Positions 8,708 through 18,200 of a stretch of DNA of 64,000 nt are shown piece by piece. The position numbers and the translations under genes were made by a program. Origin of the DNA: an uncultured Bacteroidales bacterium (GTDB lineage Bacteria > Bacteroidota > Bacteroidia > Bacteroidales > F082); the NCBI GenBank assembly GCA_947304185.1, contig CAMZAM010000006.1:1-64000 (forward strand). The letters run 5' to 3'. The notes beneath the pieces were generated by a model. The model worked only from the letters and a program-made list of their open reading frames with translations, searched no databases and was not told where the DNA came from. Numbering within the stretch: position 1 is the first letter of the stretch; every line of letters begins with the position of its first letter.

Positions 8708-10051
8708 TTATTTAATAAACTGTGTTATCAAAATAACTGTGATTGCTACCGGTGCAATGAATTTAATGATGAAATAAATAATTTTTCTTAATCCTATATT
8801 GACTTTGCCGCCGTTGGTGTATTCGTCGTAGAAGTCGGCTTTCTTCATCTTCCAGCCGAGGAAAATGACAGTCAACAGTCCACCGACAGTCAGCAGGAAT
8901 GTCGATGAGAATGTGTCGAGGGCTTCAAACACATTTAAGCCGAAAAGCTTCAGTGGTGTGTCTGCATGCAGACTTTCACTTGAGATGACACACAGCACAA
9001 ACGCTCCGATTGCCGAGTAAATAGTGGCTTTTTTGCGACTTGTCTTCAGCTGTTCGGTGAGATATAAAACCGGCACTTCCAGCAATGAGATGGAGGAGGT
9101 GAGGGCTGCTATTGTCAACAGCAGGAAGAATATCAGGCAGAAGAAATAGCCGCCGACCATCTGGTTGAACAGCATCGGCAGGGTGACAAACGCCAACTCA
9201 TTGCCTGCTTCAGGTCTGATGCCGAATGTGAATGCCGCCGGGAAGATGACGATGCCCGCCAGAATCGCGATGAGGGTGTCGCTAATACACACAGCAAATG
9301 CAGTGGATGTGAGGTTGTCTTTCTTTGCGATGTACGAGCCGTAGGTAATCAAACAGCCCATGCCCAAACTCAACGAGAAGAAAGCCTGACCGAGTGCGCT
9401 GATGAGCACTTTGCCCGTTATCTTTGAGAAATCAGGTTTCAAGAAGAACGATATACCTTTACCGGCACCTGGCAAAGTCAGCGATTTGATGCATAGGACA
9501 ATCAAAATGCCAAGCAGGATAGGCATGAGGATTTTTGAGTATTTCTCGATGCCTTTTGTCACACCTTTCACTATGACAAAAGCGGTGAGGAAGATGAAAA
9601 TGCCTTCGCTGAGGATAGGTTGCCACGACTCATTCATCAAGTTGTTGAAATCGCCCTGTATGGTATCCTTATCCAAACCGTGATAGTAGTTTATGATAGA
9701 TTTACCCACCGCGTCGATGGTCCACCCTGCCACTGTGGAATAGAATGCAAGGATGAGGAATGCAGCCAGCACGCCTAAATAACCGATTACGCCCCATCCT
9801 TTTGACTCTGGAGCCAGTGCTTTGAATGCTCCCACCGGGTTCTTGCCCGAGCGTCGTCCGATTACGAACTCCGACAGCATCAGTGGTAAGCCCATGAGGA
9901 TCACTATGGCGAGATATACGATAAAGAATGCGCCGCCGCCGTTGGCGCCCGCCTCACATGGAAAACGGTAGATGTTTCCGAGACCGATCGCCGAGCCTGC
10001 CGCTGCAGCGATAATCCCGAATTTTGAACCGAAATTCTCTTTATTTGCCAT
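8708..10051 (-). CDS. Sodium-dependent neurotransmitter/amino-acid symporter (NSS/SNF family)
   Basis: Membrane protein of 447 residues, the usual size for bacterial LeuT/MhsT-type members. The N-terminus carries the first-helix signature AAAGSAIGLGNIYRFP, which forms part of the Na+ and substrate site, then ANGGGAFFIVYL. About 11-12 hydrophobic helices can be counted. It probably imports an amino acid together with Na+; the substrate cannot be read from the sequence. It starts three bases after the upp stop and is the last gene of a leftward operon that ends at a palindromic repeat. Confidence 0.92.
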   Translation of the reverse strand: MANKENFGSKFGIIAAAAGSAIGLGNIYRFPCEAGANGGGAFFIVYLAIVILMGLPLMLSEFVIGRRSGKNPVGAFKALAPESKGWGVIGYLGVLAAFLILAFYSTVAGWTIDAVGKSIINYYHGLDKDTIQGDFNNLMNESWQPILSEGIFIFLTAFVIVKGVTKGIEKYSKILMPILLGILIVLCIKSLTLPGAGKGISFFLKPDFSKITGKVLISALGQAFFSLSLGMGCLITYGSYIAKKDNLTSTAFAVCISDTLIAILAGIVIFPAAFTFGIRPEAGNELAFVTLPMLFNQMVGGYFFCLIFFLLLTIAALTSSISLLEVPVLYLTEQLKTSRKKATIYSAIGAFVLCVISSESLHADTPLKLFGLNVFEALDTFSSTFLLTVGGLLTVIFLGWKMKKADFYDEYTNGGKVNIGLRKIIYFIIKFIAPVAITVILITQFIK

Positions 10052-10054
10052 AGT

Positions 10055-10714
10055 CTATTCTTTTTCTCCGTAAGCCAAATCGCCTGCGTCGCCCAATCCT
10101 GGAACGATGTAGGCCTTTGCAGTGAGCTCGTCGTCGATGTTGCCGACCCATAGTGTGGCGTCGAATTTTCTGAGTTTCTTCTTCACATAGTCGACACCTT
10201 CGGCGCTTGCGATGACTGCCACGAGATGCAGTTTCTTAGGCATCATCTCTTCATGGAGCAGTCCTTCGAGGCACTGTACCAGCGACGATCCTGTGGCGAG
10301 CATCGGGTCGACGAGTATCAGCACGCGATTGTCGATGTTGGCGGCAGAGTAATACTCGATGCGGATCTCGAAGTCTTCGTTTTTGTCATATTTTCTGTAC
10401 GCCGCGATGAAGGCGTTGTCGGCCTTGTCGAAAACGTTCAAAAAGCCCTGATGCAACGGCAGTCCTGCGCGCATGATGGTGGCGAGGACAGGCTGGTCAA
10501 CGAGGATATTCATATCTTTCTCGCCGAGAGGTGTCCTGACACATACCTTCTTATAGTCGAGGGTCTTACTGATTTCGTAAGCTGCCAGCTCGCCGATGCG
10601 CTCAAGGTTTCTGCGGAAACGCATGCGGTCGCCCTGCACGTTAACGTCTCTCAGCTCCGCGATGTAGTTGTTGATAATGGTGTTCGAAGCACCGAGTTCT
10701 ATGACTTTAACCAT
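10055..10714 (-). CDS. upp: Uracil phosphoribosyltransferase
   Basis: A 219-residue cytoplasmic enzyme that makes UMP from uracil and PRPP (pyrimidine salvage). It shows the PRPP-binding loop VLILVDPMLATGSSL near residues 131-145, the upstream TIMRAGLPLHQG segment and the C-terminal uracil-binding VPGLGDAGDLAYG. The length is normal. The gene follows the FemAB-like gene by six bases, and its own -7 box (TAACTTTG at 10753-10760) is visible inside that gene, so it may be transcribed both from the operon promoter and alone. Confidence 0.95.
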   Translation of the reverse strand: MVKVIELGASNTIINNYIAELRDVNVQGDRMRFRRNLERIGELAAYEISKTLDYKKVCVRTPLGEKDMNILVDQPVLATIMRAGLPLHQGFLNVFDKADNAFIAAYRKYDKNEDFEIRIEYYSAANIDNRVLILVDPMLATGSSLVQCLEGLLHEEMMPKKLHLVAVIASAEGVDYVKKKLRKFDATLWVGNIDDELTAKAYIVPGLGDAGDLAYGEKE

Positions 10715-10720
10715 GGTTTG

Positions 10721-11632
10721 TTAGTTTTTATGTCGTTTTAAAATTTTCAATGCAAAGTTAGAAATTTTATTGAGTTTGTTGAACTTAACTTCTTGATAAA
10801 ATTTTTCTTCTCCTCCAAAACCCTTGTAAAATCTTGCTAATCCCTCGTTGTCAGATCCTTCGAAATCGAGGATGTTATCCGTTCCGCTGTACTTTTCAAT
10901 GACGTGATCGAGTAAAAATGTCAGTCCGTGCAGCTCTTTATTCGACTCATCGGAGCCAGAGAAGAGAAACACTGTCTTTTTATGGCTTATCATGAAAAAT
11001 GCACCTGCAACTAACTGATTGTCAGTGTTTTGCACTCCTAAGACCATGCATTTTCCGTGATTTTTCGCTGTCTCGACCAACTCAAGCAGCCGTTTATATT
11101 CTATATCGCCCCATTTGTTGATACCGGAGCCTCTGTTTTCCCTGAAAAGACTGACAATTGCTGAAGGATCGGCATCCTCAAACACCTTCAGGTTCTCTTT
11201 TTTCGCTTTCGCGAGATTTCGTTTTGTGTTGGAGTTGTAATTTTCAGCTAAAACATCATATTTTTCTGATAGATTCAGCTCGATATTTCTGTGTTTTTCA
11301 CCGCCATCACCATAGGTTCTAATCTCCGCAAACTTGAACTTCTCGGGAATCGCCTCTAAAAACTCTTCGATTTTCTCTTTTGTGACCTCTTTTTTGCCGA
11401 AAACGCCGAATTTTTGAGTGAAAAACGGTTGAAAAAGGTAGTTGATGCCGAATTTTTTGCCACCTGTGAGCGGCATCACAGCATCATAATCATCTTCTAC
11501 GAGCGCTTCCCAACCTGGATGCACCACGTCGAGATACCACGACCAGGCATACACCAAGCCGTCAGGACTCTGCTCAATACATTCATCCCAACGTTGTATA
11601 TCTATCTGATTATGAGTGATATAGCGTATCAT
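10721..11632 (-). CDS. FemAB-like GNAT acyltransferase
   Basis: Protein of 303 residues (MIRYITHNQ start). The ATG overlaps the upstream stop in an ATGA, which decides the start; a longer in-frame start at 11677 would lie inside the upstream gene. The fold pattern matches the FemAB/Acetyltransf_6 group: an N-terminal half with YAWSWYLDVV, a central helix region YNSNTKRNLAKAKK, and a C-terminal half with GVQNTDNQLVAGAFF and DFEGSDNEGLARFYKGFG. Relatives transfer aminoacyl or acyl groups to cell-wall or polysaccharide precursors. Coupling to a polysaccharide deacetylase supports an envelope-sugar role, but the substrate is unknown. Confidence 0.82.
   Translation of the reverse strand: MIRYITHNQIDIQRWDECIEQSPDGLVYAWSWYLDVVHPGWEALVEDDYDAVMPLTGGKKFGINYLFQPFFTQKFGVFGKKEVTKEKIEEFLEAIPEKFKFAEIRTYGDGGEKHRNIELNLSEKYDVLAENYNSNTKRNLAKAKKENLKVFEDADPSAIVSLFRENRGSGINKWGDIEYKRLLELVETAKNHGKCMVLGVQNTDNQLVAGAFFMISHKKTVFLFSGSDESNKELHGLTFLLDHVIEKYSGTDNILDFEGSDNEGLARFYKGFGGEEKFYQEVKFNKLNKISNFALKILKRHKN
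10753..10760 (-). promoter_or_regulatory. -7 box TAACTTTG, possible internal promoter for upp
   Basis: Fits TAnnTTTG on the minus strand, 39 bases before the upp ATG and within the last codons of the acyltransferase gene. Confidence 0.5.
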
Positions 11633-12942
11633 GAGTTGAGCGCGTAGTCGAGAATTTTTCTGTAAAGCACTTTCCATCCGGTCCAGCGTTTCTCGTCGCT
11701 GAGCGTCTCGTTATGCCACAGGAGTATGAATGTGCCGTTAACGTTCTTCACCTCTTGGATGAGTTTGGTGGCGGTCTCAAACGACTCGTCGGTGTTCAGC
11801 TCGAGGTAGTCGCGCATGGTGCCGTCCATCAAGGCAAACGGGTGGATATTGAGGTTCGTCACGTTGTCGTGTTCGAGGTCGAAGAAACGGAAGGTGTCGG
11901 CGATGCCTGCGCGGAATCCAGGCAGGGTGGCGTAACCCATGGTGTAGTCGTCGGTGATGTCGAGGTCGATGAGGATCTGATAGCTCAGAGGCAATCGGAG
12001 TCTCAGGAAATGCTGGCGACTGATGGTGATCTCGCGGTTCAGCACCTTTGAAAGTTTGGTGATCTCGTTTTTGACTTTTTCTTTGTTGAGATATGACGAA
12101 AACGAAGGGTGGATGCCTACTTTGGCGTAGTCGCCCAGACGTTTTATCAGGTTCTGGAAGTTGGTGTTACGCAACGAGATGTTCTTGTCGTTGAGGTCGT
12201 ACTCGCCGCAGAGTATGAAATAGAGCGGATGCAGGTTGAGTTCTTTCTGCAACTGCAGCTGGTAGTCGAAGGTGTCGAACGGGTCGATCTCTTTGCCGAT
12301 GATGACTCTCCATCTTCTCTTGGCTTCCTTGAAATCCAGGTTGAAGATGTCGCGGGCGAGTGCCGCCGTTGTCCTGAAGATACCTTTATGTCTATACGCC
12401 CAAGCCGCGTCGACGTCGTAGGTCGGGATGAATGTGAACGACTTCTTTTTCAGCTGTAAATCGGGATAGATAGCCTTCAGGATGTTACCGAGTTCGATGG
12501 CCCAGATGTTGATTAAAGGCTTATCTAACATATTCATTTTGAATAGGATAGAGTCCTTGGCCTGAAAACGGTTGTATTTGTCGTTGATGTGAGGCAGGTA
12601 TTCCTCGTAACGTGTCACGAGGTAAAATGAAGCCGCGAAGATGTCGAACGGAAGCACTGATTTCTCGTTATAGACAGGGAAGAAGGCCTTGACATCTTTA
12701 TAATCAACGATTTTCAGCTCTTTTTCGGTGATGTCGTGTTCAAAAAGTAAGCTTGTCGCCTTCTGGAATGGCTCGTTCCAAAACTGACTGTCGCCGTAGT
12801 GGAACTTCGGACCGTTAAACGACGTAAATGTCTCGTTATCAGTCGTCAATTTAAACGAAATACCTAGTAAGTCTTTGAAAATCAAGTCAAAGATATAATG
12901 CAGACGGTTGGTCGTTTTCGGAACTAAAATGAGCATATCCAT
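11629..12942 (-). CDS. Polysaccharide deacetylase-family protein
   Basis: Protein of about 437 residues. The core FTFIPTYDVDAAWAYRHKG near residue 165 holds the Asp-Asp type metal site of the NodB/CE4 fold. KVGIHPSFSSYL supplies histidine and FRAGIADTFRFFD the substrate-side motif. FILLWHNETLS near the C-terminus is the second histidine strand. A long N-terminal region (LVPKTTNRLHYIFDLIFKDLLGI) is typical of Bacteroidota members often found in O-antigen or capsule loci. The start is taken as ATG 12942, but ATG 12936 is equally possible. A -7 box ends only four bases before 12942, so the mRNA may be almost leaderless. It is the first gene of the operon through the acyltransferase, upp and the symporter. 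Confidence 0.83.
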   Translation of the reverse strand: MDMLILVPKTTNRLHYIFDLIFKDLLGISFKLTTDNETFTSFNGPKFHYGDSQFWNEPFQKATSLLFEHDITEKELKIVDYKDVKAFFPVYNEKSVLPFDIFAASFYLVTRYEEYLPHINDKYNRFQAKDSILFKMNMLDKPLINIWAIELGNILKAIYPDLQLKKKSFTFIPTYDVDAAWAYRHKGIFRTTAALARDIFNLDFKEAKRRWRVIIGKEIDPFDTFDYQLQLQKELNLHPLYFILCGEYDLNDKNISLRNTNFQNLIKRLGDYAKVGIHPSFSSYLNKEKVKNEITKLSKVLNREITISRQHFLRLRLPLSYQILIDLDITDDYTMGYATLPGFRAGIADTFRFFDLEHDNVTNLNIHPFALMDGTMRDYLELNTDESFETATKLIQEVKNVNGTFILLWHNETLSDEKRWTGWKVLYRKILDYALNS

Positions 12943-12946
12943 AATG

Positions 12947-12954
12947 CAAAGATA
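12947..12954 (-). promoter_or_regulatory. -7 box TATCTTTG of the deacetylase operon
   Basis: A perfect TAnnTTTG, with its last base four nucleotides from ATG 12942. Transcription would begin at or beside the start codon. Confidence 0.75.
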
Positions 12955-12975
12955 CAAATTTTCTTAAAAAACAAC

Positions 12976-15180
12976 TTAAATTATGATTTTTTCTCGCTGA
13001 CGGATGTCGTCCGACGAGCCTCCCACCATTATTGTGAACTCTCCAGGCTCGAGATTTTCTGTTGGGATGGTGAATGTAACGTGTTGAGTATCAGCTTTTT
13101 GTATGAAGACACGTTTAAATCCTTTGAGAAACTTCTCGGCTGGGGTGACGGTGGCGTATTCGTCGCGGAGATATAGCTGCACCACCTCGTCGCCATCGTA
13201 GTCGCCGATGTTTGTCACGTCGACGGAGACTTCTATCGTGTTATCTAATTTGTTGATATTCAGATTTTTATATTCAAATTTCGTATAACTGAGGCCGTAG
13301 CCGAAGCAGAAGAGAGGAGAACTCTCGCATTCGAGGTAGTCGTGAGGTTTTGGTTGTGAGTAGTAGACCGGTATCTGGCCTGTGCTGCGAGGCTGCGACA
13401 TCGGCAAACGCCCGGCCGGGTTATAGTTTCCGAAGATGACGTCGGCGATGGCGTTGCCTCCTTGAGCTCCGGGGTAGAAGGCGGTGAGAAGGGCGTTTGC
13501 CGATGTGTTAGCGGTGTTTTTCAACGTAGGCCGTCCTTCTATATATATGACTATCAATGGCTTGTTAAGTTTTGCTATCTCTTTGATGAGGTCTTCCTGC
13601 AAGCCTGATAGCTCTATCGACACGCGGTCGTAGCCTTCGCCGCAGTCCATGTCGCTGATGTGGTCGCTGACGAGGGCGGCTCCGGTGGATTCGTATGATG
13701 TCTTGAAGTCGCGTGCTGAGGAGCCGCCCACGACGAGGACTGTCACGTCGGCAGCTTTGGCTGTCTTCACGGCCTCTTTAAAGTCGGCGTCACGTTCATC
13801 ACGGATCGAACAGCCCTTGGCGTAGAGGATCTTAGTGTCGGCGCTGGCACGGTTTCTGATGCCTTCGAACACCGTCACCACGTCGTCGGGATGCTGCGGA
13901 GCTGTGTAGTCGCCAAGTTGGTTGTAGACGTTGTCGGCATTAGGTCCGATGACAGCGATTTTTTTGTAGTTTTTCGATAGAGGAAGAATGCCATCGTTTT
14001 TTAAGAGAACGATTGATTTTACTGATGCTTCCAAAATCAATGATTCGACATTTTTGTCATCGGGGATTTCGATATACGGATTGTCGAATAATCCTATCTC
14101 ATATTTGAATCTTAACATCCTGCGGACAGCGTCGTCGACGTTTTTCATCGGCACTAAGCCATTTTCTACAGCTGTTTTGAGATATTTCCCATAATTCGAA
14201 CCACCCAAGTCGATGTCGACGCCCGCGTTGATGGCTTGTGCTGTCGCTTCCAGTTGGCTCTCCGCTGTCCTGTGTGTGCTGTGCAGCGCCCAGATGCTGC
14301 CGAGGTCGGAGAACACTATGCCTTTGAATCCCCATTGCTCGCGAAGGATGTCTTTAAGAAGATAACTATTTGATGTACAAGGTGTTCCGTCGATGGCGTT
14401 ATACGACGTCATGATGCTCTTGGCACCGTCCTTCACAGCCATCTCGAAGTTTGAGAGGTAGTCGGATGCCAGCATCTTCGGTCCCGTCTGTGCGGCAGCG
14501 CCGTTATGGCCGCCTTCGGGGATGCCGTATGCTGCAAAGTGTTTCACTGTCGCCGCCAGATGTTGTTGCATGCCTCGGATGACGGCGCTGCCGCACACCC
14601 CTGAGAGATAAGGGTCTTCGCCCATCGTCTCTTCCACGCGAGACCATCTCGGATCGCGGGCGATATCTATCACCGGTCCGAAGGCGAATTGTGCGCCTCG
14701 GCCTGCGGCCTCGGCGCCGATGGCGTCACCTACTCTGTATAACAACTCGTCATCCCATGTCGCCGCTAACCCTAAGCCTGTCGGAAACACATTGGCTCCC
14801 ACCGCCATCAGGCCGTGCGGACATTCCTCAGCGAAATATATCGGGATGCCAAGCCTCGTATTCTCCACCGCATAACGCTGCATCGCATTGAAAATCAACG
14901 CCGACTCACGAGCATCCGGACCGGTCTCAAGGGTCTTCTGCGACCAAGGATCGGCACGCTGCACGGCCCACAATCCGCCTACAGGCAGAGTGTCCATCAA
15001 CCGATGGTAAGCCTTGTCGTCGAGATTGAAGCCTATCGGACAACACAGCTGTCCGACCTTCTCGTCTAACGTCATCTGACTCAATAAATTATCGACCTTC
15101 ACGTCGATGTCGTCTTTCTTCGGTGTCGAGCACGATACCAAGAAAAACAGCGTTATTATGGCTAAAACTCGCATTTTCAT
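12976..15180 (-). CDS. Glycoside hydrolase family 3 lipoprotein (beta-glucosidase/xylosidase type)
   Basis: Protein of about 734 residues. A lipoprotein signal with lipobox LVSC puts the cysteine at about residue 17, so it should be anchored in the periplasm or outer membrane. The GH3 TIM-barrel follows (VDNLLSQMTLDEKVGQL, GRGAQFAFGPVIDIARDPRWSR, KHFAAYG), with the nucleophile Asp292 in KGIVFSDLGS. Next come the alpha/beta sandwich (IVLLKNDGILPL, VIGPNAD) and a C-terminal fibronectin-like domain (YFSQPKP-like start, GDYDGDEVVQLYLRD). It likely releases glucose or xylose from beta-linked oligosaccharides; exact specificity is not readable. The start at ATG 15180 lies four bases after a -7 box; the second ATG, two codons on, is an alternative. 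Confidence 0.92.
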   Translation of the reverse strand: MKMRVLAIITLFFLVSCSTPKKDDIDVKVDNLLSQMTLDEKVGQLCCPIGFNLDDKAYHRLMDTLPVGGLWAVQRADPWSQKTLETGPDARESALIFNAMQRYAVENTRLGIPIYFAEECPHGLMAVGANVFPTGLGLAATWDDELLYRVGDAIGAEAAGRGAQFAFGPVIDIARDPRWSRVEETMGEDPYLSGVCGSAVIRGMQQHLAATVKHFAAYGIPEGGHNGAAAQTGPKMLASDYLSNFEMAVKDGAKSIMTSYNAIDGTPCTSNSYLLKDILREQWGFKGIVFSDLGSIWALHSTHRTAESQLEATAQAINAGVDIDLGGSNYGKYLKTAVENGLVPMKNVDDAVRRMLRFKYEIGLFDNPYIEIPDDKNVESLILEASVKSIVLLKNDGILPLSKNYKKIAVIGPNADNVYNQLGDYTAPQHPDDVVTVFEGIRNRASADTKILYAKGCSIRDERDADFKEAVKTAKAADVTVLVVGGSSARDFKTSYESTGAALVSDHISDMDCGEGYDRVSIELSGLQEDLIKEIAKLNKPLIVIYIEGRPTLKNTANTSANALLTAFYPGAQGGNAIADVIFGNYNPAGRLPMSQPRSTGQIPVYYSQPKPHDYLECESSPLFCFGYGLSYTKFEYKNLNINKLDNTIEVSVDVTNIGDYDGDEVVQLYLRDEYATVTPAEKFLKGFKRVFIQKADTQHVTFTIPTENLEPGEFTIMVGGSSDDIRQREKIII

Positions 15181-15184
15181 ACTA

Positions 15185-15192
15185 CAAAAGTA
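15185..15192 (-). promoter_or_regulatory. -7 box TACTTTTG of the GH3 gene
   Basis: TAnnTTTG on the minus strand with four bases between it and ATG 15180, the same tight spacing as at 12947-12954 and 49291-49298. Confidence 0.7.
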
Positions 15193-15246
15193 CAAAGAAA
15201 ATCGTTAGAAATGACAAAAAAAAGCCACACGGTTTCAAAAAAAGTG

Positions 15247-15254
15247 TATCTTTG
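15247..15254 (+). promoter_or_regulatory. -7 box TATCTTTG of the C25 peptidase gene
   Basis: A consensus -7 element 35 bases upstream of ATG 15290, leaving a leader of about 30 bases. Confidence 0.75.
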
Positions 15255-15289
15255 CAAACTTTATAGCTTAATCATTAAAAACTCATACA

Positions 15290-18200
15290 ATGAAGAAACT
15301 TACTTTTTTTGTGCTCCTGTCGTTGATGAGCGTCTTCGTCTTCGCTCAGACAGTAGAGATGACCTATCATTTTGATAATCCGAAAGTTACAACACTTCGT
15401 GGCTATCAGCAGATCAGCTTTGAGGGCTGCATGCAGACAGCTTTGGCCGGCAACCCTACGCTGCCATACCAGATGGTGAGCCTCGTCCTGCCACAAGGCA
15501 CTGAAGCCGAATCAATAGAAGTAGAACTCTCTGATTTTCAAGAAGTTGAAGGTAATATCAGTCTCTTCCCTTATCAGCCTTCACGTACTGTTGGCGACAA
15601 CGAGAAGAGAGATTTGATTGTCAACGAAGCCATCTATGCTTCAAAAGGCGTCTATCCTGCTGAGAATCACGGCGTTGTGACCACTCAGTACAAAAACGGC
15701 TACGGCTTCGCCAACGCTGCCTTCACCCCGGTGCAATACATCCCTTCAGAAGGCAAGGTGATGTACGCCCGCACTGCCAATGTGCGAGTCAACACTAAAA
15801 CTTCGAAGGCCGACCACAGCGACATGCTTTGGGGCACAGAGGAGATTAAAAACACCGTCCGCCGTCTCGCCCAGAACCCTGAGATGGTCGACACCTACAA
15901 CACACAAGGCCGCGAGGTGACAAACTACGACGTCTTGATCATCACCGATGCACAATATGTCGATAGCTATGCCGAATACTGCGACTATTACAACAGCATC
16001 GGCATGCGTAACAGAATCGCCACAACAGCCGACATCTACGCCACAATGACAGGTGTCGACAATCAGGATAAGATCCGTAACTACATCATCCAGGAATACC
16101 AGAACAACGGTATCCTCATGGTGGTTCTCGGCGGTGACGTCAACATCGTGCCTTACCGCGGATTCTACTGCTACGTCATATCGGGCGGTGGCAACCAGGA
16201 GAGCAGCAATATCCCGGCCGACCTTTATTACAGCGGTCTCGACGGCACTTGGAACGATAACGGCGACGGTCGCTGGGGCGAGCCTGGCGAGGACGACCTC
16301 TATCCTGAGATCGGTGTCAGCCGTATGTCATTCCAGAATAATACCGATCTTGCAAACATGATCCATAAAACCTTGATGTATCAGCAGAATCCTGTCATGG
16401 GAGAGTTCCACAAGGTGATTCTCGCTGGTGAACATCTCTACGATAACCCATTATCCAACGGCTCCGACTATCTCGAGCTCCTTATCGGTTTGCATGATGA
16501 TAACGGATATACTACTTTGGGATATCCTGCCAGTTATGATTATACCAGGCTCTATGAAGAAGAAGGTACCTGGAGCGGTTCGGCATTGAAACAGGCCATC
16601 AACGCAGGCACAAGCTACGTGCATCACAATGGTCACGCCAACTCAAGCTATGTGGCCGGATGGTACGGAATATCTAACGACGACTTCTCGGGTGCCAATG
16701 GCACAACACATAACTACACCTTCTTCCATTCGCAAGGCTGCGACTGCGGCGCTTTCGACGAGAGCTGTATCCTCGAGAAGATGGTGAAGATAGAGAACTT
16801 CGCCGTCGCAGTCATCGGAAACTCGCGCTACGGCTGGTTTAACGAAGGTCAGACCGAAGGTCCGGGCACTCACCTCGAACGTGAGATGACCGACGCACAG
16901 TGGGGCGACCGCGTGGGATGGCTCAGCATGGCTCACGCCATAGGTAAATGTGCGACAGCACCATGGGTGACAGCCCCGGGACAGTGGGAGGAAGGCGCTC
17001 TGCGCTGGAATTTCTACGATATGAACGTGCTTGGCGACGGCGTGGTCAACGTCTGGCTCGACGAGCCGATGACAGCACTTGTCGAAGCACCTGCACAGGT
17101 GGTGGTCGGCACACAGTCGATAGATGTCACAGTCACCGACGAAGACGGTAACGGACTGATGAACTACCGCTGCCTCATCTTCATGGACGGTGAAGTCATA
17201 GCGATGGGCGCCACCGACGAAAACGGCGTGGCAGAGCTGGAGTTCGAAGGCGGACTGCAGAACGTCGGCACGATGATAATGAAGGTTCAAGGAGTGAACT
17301 CTTACCCGATTGATGTCGAGATGATGGCAGTGCCTAGCGACACACCATACGTCGTTTACGAAAGCTACACCCTGAACGGCGGCACACATCTGGAATACAA
17401 TGGCAATTACAGCTTCAACATGGTTCTTAAGAACGTCGGCAGCGTCAACGCCAACAACGTCACTGCTACGATAGCATGCGACAGCGAATATGTGACATTC
17501 AACGAGACTACAGTTACTCTGGGTGATGTGGCTGGCAGTCAGAGTGTTACACTCGACAACGCCTTCGCTTTCACGGTGAGCGACAACGTGCCTGACAACA
17601 CCGTCGTGCGTTTCGATATCACCTGCACCGACGGCACCGATACATGGGAGAGCCACTTCAACACAAGGATATATGCTCCTTTGTTTGATATGGTGAGCTT
17701 TGTGGTTGACGTCCCTGGAGACATCCTCAATCCTGGCGACAGCGGAGTGGTTCATTTCACCCTGCAAAACAAAGGCGGCGCAGCAGCACCGGCAGCTATG
17801 TTCAGAATATATAACTCACATGAGGTTATCAGTTTACCTACCACAGAATGGACATATGACGAAATCGCAGCAGGTAGCGAATTTACAGCCGACATGAATT
17901 TTACTCTGGGTGCTGATGCGGAATATGGCGCTTTGTATCAGCTGTTTTATGCTGCATATTATGGCCACTACGTCGCCAATGGCACATTCTATATCACTGT
18001 CGGACAGTCGTTCGATGGCTTCGAGACAGGCGACTTGAGCGCGTTCCCATGGCAATATCCAAGCATCATCTACGCATGGGAAGTCACTACACAGAATCCT
18101 TACGAAGGTCAGTATTGCGCAAAATCCACTTCGATTTCAGATGGCGAGACATCGTCGATTTACATCAATATACACGTTGGAACCGAGAGCGAGATGAGTT

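Noticed and set aside
16643-17767. Long (374-codon) open frame on the minus strand
   Set aside because: It lies wholly antisense to the C25 peptidase, is rich in His, Val and Cys without any known fold, and has no promoter. It is a shadow of biased codons on the other strand.
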